A stretch of 64,000 bases of DNA, taken from Vibrio mimicus CAIM 602 (GTDB lineage Bacteria > Pseudomonadota > Gammaproteobacteria > Enterobacterales > Vibrionaceae). Under the pieces are notes generated by a model that ran no database searches, was not told where the DNA came from, and was given only the letters and a program-made list of their open reading frames with translations. Location: contig NZ_AOMO01000021.1 in the NCBI RefSeq assembly GCF_000338875.1, forward strand, positions 124,001 to 188,000, read 5' to 3'. Below, piece after piece: positions 56,969 through 64,000 of the stretch. A program made the position numbers and the translations under genes. Numbering within the stretch: the stretch's first letter is position 1; the number at the start of each line of letters is the position of its first letter.

Positions 56969-58345
56969 ATGAATAACCTGCAATCTTTTCTGCAAACTGT
57001 TGATAGTTTAGTTTGGGGACCACCACTATTAATTCTCTTGGTGGGAACTGGTGTCTATTTCACATTCCGCTTGGGTTTACTGCAATTTCGCCGCCTACCT
57101 ACCGCTTTGGCGATGGTCTTTGGCTGCGAAAAGTCTTCAGATAAACAAGGGGATGTATCGAGCTTCGCTGCATTGTGTACTGCCCTCTCCGCCACCATTG
57201 GTACAGGTAACATCGTTGGTGTTGCTACCGCAATCAAGCTCGGCGGCCCAGGTGCACTGTTCTGGATGTGGCTGGCTGCGCTGTTTGGCATGGCAACCAA
57301 ATACGCAGAATGTTTACTTGCGGTGAAATATCGCCAAGTGGATGACAAAGGGCAAATGGTCGGCGGGCCGATGTACTACCTGCGTGACGGAGTGGGTTCA
57401 AAAACGCTAGCAGTATTATTTGCTGTGTTTGCCGTAGGGGTAGCTTGTTTTGGTATTGGTACTTTCCCGCAAGTCAATGCGATCTTGGATGCTACTCAAA
57501 TCTCTTTTGGCGTTCCTCGTGAAGCCTCTGCGGTTGTACTGACCGTACTGGTTGCGATTGTGACTATCGGCGGAATTCAATCGATCGCCAAAGTCGCAGG
57601 AAAAGTGGTTCCTGCGATGGCGCTGTTCTACGTTGTTGCCTGTTTAAGCGTGATTGTCACCAATGCGGACAAACTGGCAGACGCAGTGGAATTGGTACTG
57701 GTATCCGCTTTCACGTCTACGGCTGCGACAGGTGGTTTCTTAGGTGCGAGCATCATGCTGGCAATTCAATCTGGCATTGCACGTGGCGTGTTCTCGAATG
57801 AATCCGGCTTAGGCAGTGCGCCCATGGCCGCGGCCGCGGCAAAAACCGACTCCTGTGTTGAGCAAGGCCTTATCTCGATGACGGGGACTTTCTTTGACAC
57901 CATCATCATCTGTACTATGACTGGCTTGGCTCTCATCTTAACTGGTGCTTGGCAAAGCGATCTTTCCGGTGCGGCGATGACCACTTACGCCTTTGCCACC
58001 GGCTTAAACGCTGAAACCATCGGCCCAATGCTGGTTTCAATTGGTCTAATGTTCTTTGCTTTCACCACGATTTTGGGCTGGAACTACTACGGTGAACGCT
58101 GCATGGTGTTCTTATTCGGTACCAAAGCTGTACTGCCTTATAAAATCGTCTTTATTGGATTGATTGCATCAGGCGCATTTCTGCACCTCGATTTGATTTG
58201 GATTATCGCCGACATTGTGAATGGTTTAATGGCGATTCCCAATCTGATCGGTCTTGTTGCCTTACGCCATGTGGTGGTTGAAGAAACGAAGCAGTATTTT
58301 GCCGCGCGTTTTCAATACGCTGAAGCCGAAGCCCAAGTTCAATAA
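56969..58345 (+). CDS. Sodium:alanine/glycine symporter (AGCS family)
   Basis: The 458-residue transporter has about eleven membrane helices and the AGCS signatures TGNIVGVATAIKLGGPGALFW and GVFSNESGLGSAPMAAAAAK. It likely takes up glycine or alanine with sodium. Control by the tandem glycine riboswitch upstream points to glycine as ligand and substrate. The ribosome site AAGGGG lies 8 bp before the ATG. Confidence 0.95.
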   Translation: MNNLQSFLQTVDSLVWGPPLLILLVGTGVYFTFRLGLLQFRRLPTALAMVFGCEKSSDKQGDVSSFAALCTALSATIGTGNIVGVATAIKLGGPGALFWMWLAALFGMATKYAECLLAVKYRQVDDKGQMVGGPMYYLRDGVGSKTLAVLFAVFAVGVACFGIGTFPQVNAILDATQISFGVPREASAVVLTVLVAIVTIGGIQSIAKVAGKVVPAMALFYVVACLSVIVTNADKLADAVELVLVSAFTSTAATGGFLGASIMLAIQSGIARGVFSNESGLGSAPMAAAAAKTDSCVEQGLISMTGTFFDTIIICTMTGLALILTGAWQSDLSGAAMTTYAFATGLNAETIGPMLVSIGLMFFAFTTILGWNYYGERCMVFLFGTKAVLPYKIVFIGLIASGAFLHLDLIWIIADIVNGLMAIPNLIGLVALRHVVVEETKQYFAARFQYAEAEAQVQ

Positions 58346-58367
58346 CATCCAATTGGTCTTAGCACAA

Positions 58368-58395
58368 AGAAAAAGCGCCCAACGGCGCTTTTTCT
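58368..58395. terminator. Bidirectional terminator between the AGCS and LysE genes
   Basis: A 12-bp stem (AGAAAAAGCGCC / GGCGCTTTTTCT) with a CAAC loop carries A and T tracts that serve both directions. Confidence 0.93.
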
Positions 58396-58417
58396 ACATT
58401 TAAACCTTTATTACAAC

Positions 58418-59056
58418 CTAGGCTTGAGGTTTCTCTAAGAGCAGTTTGATACCTAGAGCGACTAAAACAAACCCCGTTGTACCTTCCATCCAACGCATAA
58501 AAGAAACGTTTTTCAGAAGGTTTTTAGCACTACTCAAAGCTCCTGCTAAACCACATTGCCATACCATCGCAATCGCAAAATGAATCAGTGCCATCAGCAA
58601 AGATTGGGCTAACGGTGAATATTCAGGATTTATAAACTGCGGCAGAAAAGCTAAGTAAAAAACGGCAGTTTTCGGGTTCAGCACATTCGAGAGGAAACCT
58701 TCACGCAATGAACGTGTCAGGCGGAACTGCGAATGGCTTAGACTCGCAACCTCAATGCCCTGCCCTGTTTTCATCAATGATCGCAAGCTCGAAATACCCA
58801 ACCAAATCAGGTAGGCCGCACCAATCATTTTAACGATTTGAAATAGCTCAGCAGATTGGGCAAGAATCGCAGAGATACCAATGGCAGAGAAAGTCGCGTG
58901 AACAAACAATCCAAAACAGATACCCAAGCTGGTTGTGCACCCATCCGCAAACCCTGCCCGTGAGGTATTACGGATAACCAAAGCAGTATCTAGCCCCGGA
59001 GTTAACGTCAAAATAGTAATAGCGATAAGAAAAGCTTCGAAATTCTGGATAACCAT
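58418..59056 (-). CDS. LysE/RhtB-family amino acid exporter
   Basis: The 212-residue protein has six predicted helices. The N-terminal TPGLDTALVIRNTSRAG and later GISSLRS and VLNPKTAVFYLAFLPQFI segments are typical of the LysE/RhtB family. It likely exports an amino acid or related compound; the substrate is unknown. It is convergent to the glycine-riboswitch symporter and sits beside the T6SS cluster. Confidence 0.9.
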   Translation of the reverse strand: MVIQNFEAFLIAITILTLTPGLDTALVIRNTSRAGFADGCTTSLGICFGLFVHATFSAIGISAILAQSAELFQIVKMIGAAYLIWLGISSLRSLMKTGQGIEVASLSHSQFRLTRSLREGFLSNVLNPKTAVFYLAFLPQFINPEYSPLAQSLLMALIHFAIAMVWQCGLAGALSSAKNLLKNVSFMRWMEGTTGFVLVALGIKLLLEKPQA

Positions 59057-59143
59057 ATCAATCCTTGAAAGAAAATCAGCAAGCTCTTCTTATACCGCAA
59101 AGCCTCTCATGTGTCTTATGAAGATTTTTCAATTCACGCCGAT

Positions 59144-59878
59144 TTACTCACTAAGCGTCTTAATCTCATTTATGGAATAGACTTTATTCACTTTATCCCA
59201 AGGGATGGGTTCTAGTTCAACACCTGCATCTTTTGCTCGTTTTTGGATAGTGTTCAAATCTGGTGATAGCTTATATGTCTCATTTTTAAAACCATTGCTA
59301 TCACGATCAAGAGTTTGAGCTGGTGCTAACTCGGTCAAATAAATAGTCTCACCACAGCCATCTAACCAAACTTTAGCATTCCCATTAGGTAGCAACCCAA
59401 AAATAAACTCTGCGCGATAACATGGATCAATAATAAATCCATTAGATTTAGTATAAGTCGTTTTCGTAGCTATTAACTGCTTTACGCGGTTAGGGAGCTC
59501 ATACTTAGTGACATAAAATTTGGTATCAAATAAAGACACCCAATACAGATAAAGCGTATCAGGTAAACGAGTTGTGCCAGTACCAATTTGTACACCTCTT
59601 GTATATCTAGCTAAAGGTAAACCAAAACCATCGTAGTCAGAAAATCTTCCTTGTATTCTCTTCAATTCACTATTACGCATAGTATGCATATAGCCATGTA
59701 GAAGCACTGTCCAGTCCTCTTTATTATTCACTCCGTAGGCTTGAGTAACATCAACTGGATAAAAAGAAGGCATTGTTACGCTTACACTCCAAATCCAAGG
59801 TTGTTCTGTTTCATATGCTGCATTGGTTGAGCAAGAACTCAATAATAGTATCGATAATACTAAAATACATTTATTCAT
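59144..59878 (-). CDS. T6SS immunity lipoprotein (DUF2931/Tli1-type)
   Basis: The 244-residue product has a lipoprotein signal with lipobox LLSSC at about residues 11-15. The mature part has the DUF2931 pattern (WSVSVTMPSFYPVDVTQAYG, LYLYWVSLFDTKFY). Such proteins are periplasmic lipoprotein antidotes to Tle1-type phospholipase effectors. The ATG at 59878 follows AGGAAGGG and lies one base after the effector stop; a longer frame to 59965 has no such support. It is cognate with the effector upstream, by context. It matches the place of tsiV1 in the V. cholerae Aux1 cluster but not its product. Confidence 0.85.
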   Translation of the reverse strand: MNKCILVLSILLLSSCSTNAAYETEQPWIWSVSVTMPSFYPVDVTQAYGVNNKEDWTVLLHGYMHTMRNSELKRIQGRFSDYDGFGLPLARYTRGVQIGTGTTRLPDTLYLYWVSLFDTKFYVTKYELPNRVKQLIATKTTYTKSNGFIIDPCYRAEFIFGLLPNGNAKVWLDGCGETIYLTELAPAQTLDRDSNGFKNETYKLSPDLNTIQKRAKDAGVELEPIPWDKVNKVYSINEIKTLSE

Positions 59879-59879
59879 T

Positions 59880-62009
59880 TTATTTCCCTTCCTCACATGG
59901 ATAACTGGCTCTTTTGTAACAACCTGCTTTTTTGTCCCAAAGCGGAGACATTCCAATGTCACCACCCGATGAATGATGGAAAAGATTCAACGCCATTAAA
60001 TTTCCCTTCAATTCTGACGCTGAAAATCTCTTTTGAAGGGTTGAATATTGCCCTTGTTTGGCCAGATCTAAAACTTTTGAGTTAAGTTCGGCGAATGCAC
60101 TATTAGAATCATCAATACGATAATAGGCCTTTTTAGGATCTTGCCAGATTTCCTCGTTTTTGTCTGACATTGGAACGCCATGAAACTCTGCCAAACCGTA
60201 CATTAGGCGTAAGTACAAACGCGATAAATCACCTTCAACTTGACGTTGAATATACAGTTTTCCAATCACTCGTCCCCCATCGTTCTTACCTTCTTGACGA
60301 ACGTCCAATGGCTCAATCACGTAATCCTCTTTTTTCCAACCAGTAAGCCTATCTCGTGCTTTATACTTTTCTAGCTCTTCTCGCACATACTGCTTGGTTT
60401 TCTCTTCGTCCCAGCGATCAGAAAACGTACGGCTAACACGTTTGACAAGCTTCCTTTCTAAAACAGGTAGCAGATAGTCTTGATTGTCAAAACTTAACCT
60501 AGAATGATATCCGCCCCCAATATCTGAGTGAGCACCCGGCAGAACAAATTCATAGAAATGTTCTTCATCAGTAGAATTTAAATGGTTAAGACTGAAGTTA
60601 TCTCGGCATTCAATGGTTGGATCCGCCGTTAAATGTACAGCACGTCTTACACGTTTTGGGTTGATCCATAATCTGGCATCGCCATTATCGTGATGGGTAG
60701 AAAGATCTATACCAAATGGAGAGTTCCTAGAAGTGATATTCACTACGGAAGCTACAGTATCAAATAAGCCTGCAAAGGTAATTTCACATTTCGCTTTTAT
60801 TTCGTCTACTTCATCCCAATCAAAATCGTAAGTGAGTGGTAAATCGGCTTGTTGGCACCCTAGAGTAAAAGCCTTAGCAAATTCACCTTTTTCACCATCC
60901 AATACCACATTAATAAAATGTCGCGCGGCGGCAGCTCCACGACTGAATCCAAACACATCGAACTGAAGCTTTTCTATTCCATCAACTTTTATTTCAAGCT
61001 CATTCTCAAATGCAGAAGCAACCTTTACCATATTTTGAGAAAGCGTTTGAATACCTGTAGTGACTTTAGCTGTAACTCCATAGTCACCGATCCCCAAACC
61101 TTGCCCCACAACGATCGATTCATCCGCTGGAGCAATCGCTGTGCTATTTCCGGTGCCAATCCCAGTAATATATTCGGCATAATTAAGAGTATTTGATTCT
61201 GGAGAGTATTCATTACGTAGAAACAACTCATATAACTTTTGAACATTCGTGAGTTCATTGGTTGCACTACCCGCTACGGTTTCTTCATCACCGTCCTCAC
61301 TCTTAAATAAAGAAACAAAGAAATTATCTTTTTTGGGGTAGGCAAAACAATCATTAGAAAGTTTCGTAATAGGAATATCTTTTTTTGTTCCATTGCCGTT
61401 TTTGGCATTAATCTCGCACTCGGCATCGTACTTAGCTTTCCATTTACGATAGTAATTTTCTAATTGCTGTTTTCCCCATTGAGCGCTGTACGTATTGTTA
61501 GCAGTGCCATCAAAGAACATACCAACTCGGAGGGTAATAAATTTGTATGCCCTAACTTGAAGAATATAGGTTTTATCCGTAAAGAGTTTTAACGTTCCGG
61601 CTTTGCTTTTTTGATGATTAGTCGGCAAGACGATCGCTTTGGGCAGTTTGGTCAAATCACCTGTTGTAATTTCTTGATAAATAACCGGACCATTCTTGTG
61701 GGCACTGTAGCTGCTAGAAAATTCTTCAACAGGTTTATTTTTCTCTTCATTTCTTGGATGACTTTTATCTTGCGCGGCTTTCAACCATTGATCGTAATCC
61801 AACTGAATTTCAACTGGCCCTGGAGCAAGATTTTCAATCAGAATCGGCGCGGAACCCAGTTCGATCGGATGTTTATTTTTCATTGCGTCAATCAAAACAC
61901 CACTCACCCTTTCAAAAGGTTGGTTATGTTCATCACGTACGACAATTTCAATCCAATGTTTTAGGTTTTCACAAGGTTGGCAATGAGGGTTAGAACCTGT
62001 ACTTCTCAT
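59880..62009 (-). CDS. T6SS phospholipase effector (Tle1/DUF2235 family)
   Basis: The 709-residue effector has an N-terminal Cys-containing segment (HCQPC) and beta-rich region (about 1-150), then a DUF2235 alpha/beta-hydrolase domain. The nucleophile elbow GFSRG has Ser356, Asp417 is in GLFDTVAS, and His494 is in PGAHSDIGGGY, a full catalytic triad. These fit a Tle1-type phospholipase that attacks membranes of rival cells. The start ATG overlaps the adaptor stop (ATGA). In pandemic V. cholerae this place holds TseL, a class 3 lipase; here a different family sits instead, similar to the TleV1 effector described in some environmental strains. Confidence 0.88.
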   Translation of the reverse strand: MRSTGSNPHCQPCENLKHWIEIVVRDEHNQPFERVSGVLIDAMKNKHPIELGSAPILIENLAPGPVEIQLDYDQWLKAAQDKSHPRNEEKNKPVEEFSSSYSAHKNGPVIYQEITTGDLTKLPKAIVLPTNHQKSKAGTLKLFTDKTYILQVRAYKFITLRVGMFFDGTANNTYSAQWGKQQLENYYRKWKAKYDAECEINAKNGNGTKKDIPITKLSNDCFAYPKKDNFFVSLFKSEDGDEETVAGSATNELTNVQKLYELFLRNEYSPESNTLNYAEYITGIGTGNSTAIAPADESIVVGQGLGIGDYGVTAKVTTGIQTLSQNMVKVASAFENELEIKVDGIEKLQFDVFGFSRGAAAARHFINVVLDGEKGEFAKAFTLGCQQADLPLTYDFDWDEVDEIKAKCEITFAGLFDTVASVVNITSRNSPFGIDLSTHHDNGDARLWINPKRVRRAVHLTADPTIECRDNFSLNHLNSTDEEHFYEFVLPGAHSDIGGGYHSRLSFDNQDYLLPVLERKLVKRVSRTFSDRWDEEKTKQYVREELEKYKARDRLTGWKKEDYVIEPLDVRQEGKNDGGRVIGKLYIQRQVEGDLSRLYLRLMYGLAEFHGVPMSDKNEEIWQDPKKAYYRIDDSNSAFAELNSKVLDLAKQGQYSTLQKRFSASELKGNLMALNLFHHSSGGDIGMSPLWDKKAGCYKRASYPCEEGK

Positions 62010-62794
62010 GCTAACTTCTCCCGAATATAGATAATTTCCTGAAGTTCTTGTTGATTAAGCTGTAAAGCATCCCTTAGCCGATCTATCGAACTAAAAGAGT
62101 GGACGATTGTGCTATTTAAAACCAACAATTCTGCTTGCTCAGGATCTAAGCCGAACTCTATTCCTTCATCTAAAACGGTTTTGATGAACTGATAAGGTTC
62201 ATCAATTTGCTCCATAACAAAGGGCAGCTTTTCCCAGAATCGACGCTCTAAAACCTGAGCATGCACCTGCGTTCGGTAAAGTGGTGCTAGATGATAGGGT
62301 TGCATTTTCCACCATATCGTAGGCCGAGAAACAAAATCATCCATTCGAGTATTTTCCCAAATTCGGAAAGTCCCCTTATGGGCAGTGGCGAGTCTTTCTA
62401 CAGAGCCAAGGAAATCATTCCTCTCATGCTCTAGCATCGCATCCAACATAGGCAAAATGACTTCGGTATCATAAAAACGAAACAGCACTTCTTCGCCCTC
62501 TAGTGCGGCTATCAGTAGGCTTTGTAGATGGCTTAATAATTCCGTTGCTAAACTATTACTAGTCAAAAAGATACCCTGTTGAAATTGTTCATCCGGTAGT
62601 TGCAAAACCTTTTCAGTTACAGGGACTAACCAAGGTGACAAACTCATCACTGGAGCAAATATTTCGCCATGGAACACAATTAAAGTGTCCTCAAAAACCA
62701 CTCCGTTATTGGCAGCGATTACTTGTTTGAAACCTTGTTGATCTAATAACCAGAATACGGGGGTTTGTTGCTCCATTAGCCATTCTTGAATCAT
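62006..62794 (-). CDS. tap1: T6SS effector adaptor Tap-1 (DUF4123)
   Basis: The 262-residue protein has the DUF4123 pattern, including [44 protein letters not shown] and a C-terminal helical region. Tap proteins load an effector onto VgrG. I chose the ATG at 62794, which overlaps the vgrG stop (ATGA) and has GGAG 7 bp upstream; an alternative ATG lies at 62818. It overlaps the phospholipase gene by 4 bp, so the operon is tightly coupled. Confidence 0.9.
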   Translation of the reverse strand: MIQEWLMEQQTPVFWLLDQQGFKQVIAANNGVVFEDTLIVFHGEIFAPVMSLSPWLVPVTEKVLQLPDEQFQQGIFLTSNSLATELLSHLQSLLIAALEGEEVLFRFYDTEVILPMLDAMLEHERNDFLGSVERLATAHKGTFRIWENTRMDDFVSRPTIWWKMQPYHLAPLYRTQVHAQVLERRFWEKLPFVMEQIDEPYQFIKTVLDEGIEFGLDPEQAELLVLNSTIVHSFSSIDRLRDALQLNQQELQEIIYIREKLA

Positions 62795-64000
62795 GTGTTT
62801 GCTCCAGATAATGGACACACCTTCACTGCAGGTACGTTTGCCTCTTCGGCTTTGAGCAAAGCTTGGTAAGAGATGGTCTGAGGTGGAGCAAGCGTCACTG
62901 CAGGTTCTAAGCCTCCCGGTAATGTGGGGCTTGCACCTCCAAATCCACTACCACTTCCGGCACCACCACCAGAGTTAAGATTCACTGCCGCACCAGAAAG
63001 ATGTACACCCGCTGGATCTACTTTGACAAAGCTTCCACCCGCTTTGATGGTAATTTCAGATCCCGCTTCAATGACCACTTTTTGCCCAGCTTTTACATGA
63101 ATTTCTGTGCCCGCTTCATTCACCCAGACTTTCCCTGCTTTAACATACAGCGAGCCTTCTATACTTAGCACCTGTTCGCCCGTTACCGCTTCTCGACTCT
63201 CCCCCTCCACCGTCAGGTGTTGGTTGTGCTTAATCTGAGTAAATTGGTCATTTTCAACGGTCAGGTGTTGGTCATAGCGAATGACCGTGGTGTGGTCGTT
63301 TTCAATCAAACCATCGAAGTCTTTCTGCGCATGCAGGTAGATTTGCTCTTTGCCTGCTTGGTCTTCAAAACTGAGCTCGTTAAACCCTTCCCCTTGATGC
63401 GTCTCGGTGCGCAGCACGGTTTTGGTTTTGTGCTCAGGCAAGGTGTATGGCGGCGTATTGGTCGCATGATAAGTGCGTCCGGTGATAATCGGTTGGTCTG
63501 GGTCACCGTTTAAGAAAGAAACAATCACTTCATGGCCGATGCGCGGAATGGCGATAAAGCCGTATTGGCTGCCCGCCCAACCTTGTGACACCCGCACCCA
63601 ACAGGAGCTCTGCTCGTTACCGTTGGAGTAGCGGTCCCACGGGAAGTGGATTTTCACCCGCCCATGTTCATCACAGAAGATTTCTTCTCCTTCAGGGCCG
63701 ACAACTGTCGCTATCATTGGGCCATCAACTTGCGGTTTAGGTTGTGGCTCGGCACGCCAGTGGAGATGCCCAGGAATTAAGCTGAACTGGTTGCTGTAGG
63801 TCGTTGCACCACTGCCACCGTCTTCTTGTAGCGCTTGCGGCTGCTCACCTTGGTGATTCACCGATACCACCACCCAATCTCGGTTCATCGCAGGGTCAAG
63901 GTGCTCTTGCAGGTCAAACTTATAGCCGGCACGCAGTAGCGGTTCATTGCTCTGCCCTGTCGCGGTGTGGGCATGGCGGCGCAGGTAGTCTAAACGGATT
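62791..64000 (-). CDS. vgrG: T6SS spike protein VgrG (N-terminus beyond window)
   Basis: The frame stays open to the window edge, so the N-terminal gp27-like part is missing. Visible parts include the end of the gp27-like domain ([14 protein letters not shown]), the gp5 OB fold ([36 protein letters not shown]) and the beta-helix spike (repeated [14 protein letters not shown]). A Gly/Ser-rich linker and a short tail ending CPLSGANT follow. It does not continue into an actin-crosslinking domain as VgrG-1 of pandemic V. cholerae does. It sits upstream of the adaptor, overlapping it by 4 bp. Confidence 0.95.
   Translation of the reverse strand, partial: IRLDYLRRHAHTATGQSNEPLLRAGYKFDLQEHLDPAMNRDWVVVSVNHQGEQPQALQEDGGSGATTYSNQFSLIPGHLHWRAEPQPKPQVDGPMIATVVGPEGEEIFCDEHGRVKIHFPWDRYSNGNEQSSCWVRVSQGWAGSQYGFIAIPRIGHEVIVSFLNGDPDQPIITGRTYHATNTPPYTLPEHKTKTVLRTETHQGEGFNELSFEDQAGKEQIYLHAQKDFDGLIENDHTTVIRYDQHLTVENDQFTQIKHNQHLTVEGESREAVTGEQVLSIEGSLYVKAGKVWVNEAGTEIHVKAGQKVVIEAGSEITIKAGGSFVKVDPAGVHLSGAAVNLNSGGGAGSGSGFGGASPTLPGGLEPAVTLAPPQTISYQALLKAEEANVPAVKVCPLSGANT

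Noticed and set aside
61611..61964. Open frame of 117 codons opposite the phospholipase effector gene
   Set aside because: It is antisense to the effector, has no recognised domain, and its composition looks like a reverse-frame artefact.

Overview
The window looks like part of the terminus region of chromosome 1 of a member of the Vibrio cholerae clade (V. cholerae or a close relative such as V. mimicus or V. metoecus). This rests on recognised gene content and order, not on a database search. The recognisable order is msrC, proQ-prc, pepN, NAD-glutamate dehydrogenase, pyrD, zapC, rlmL, uup, rmf, fabA, lon-like, matP, vpsS/vpsV, cco, fnr, uspE, ttcA, potABCD, a glycine-riboswitch AGCS symporter and a T6SS auxiliary cluster. 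Two perfect matS sites, matP and a dif-like XerCD site all fit a chromosome terminus.

Layout. 1-3.0 kb: a cut PqiA-family protein and an ABC exporter, both leftward. 3.0-23.8 kb: mostly housekeeping genes read rightward. 23.8-26.1 kb: fabA and a Lon-like protease, leftward, then matP and two small genes. 27.5 kb: the dif-like site, with no prophage beside it. In toxigenic V. cholerae this gap holds the CTX/TLC/RTX block. 27.7-30.6 kb: a FIST-domain sensor and hybrid kinase pair (VpsV/NosP and VpsS type). 31.3-41.3 kb: cbb3 oxidase with its assembly genes, fnr, uspE and ttcA, a low-oxygen module. 41.3-43.6 kb: three leftward envelope genes. 43.9-49.0 kb: polyamine importer potABC with two divergent potD genes. 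49.2-54.7 kb: aldehyde dehydrogenase, LuxR-type response regulator, a second FIST protein and a second hybrid kinase, resembling the ethanol-oxidation regulatory set of Pseudomonas. 54.7-59.1 kb: a diguanylate cyclase, two small envelope genes, a tandem glycine riboswitch with its symporter, and a LysE/RhtB exporter. 59.1-64.0 kb: a leftward T6SS cluster (vgrG, DUF4123 adaptor, Tle1-type phospholipase, lipoprotein immunity), cut by the window edge.

The parts most worth attention are three. The first is the unoccupied dif locus with an unusual central hexamer and a TolA-III-like secreted protein beside it. The second is the exchanged T6SS effector/immunity module behind a VgrG that lacks the actin-crosslinking domain known from pandemic VgrG-1. 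The third is the second FIST-kinase-regulator-aldehyde dehydrogenase module. I saw no CRISPR array, rRNA, tRNA or insertion sequence.
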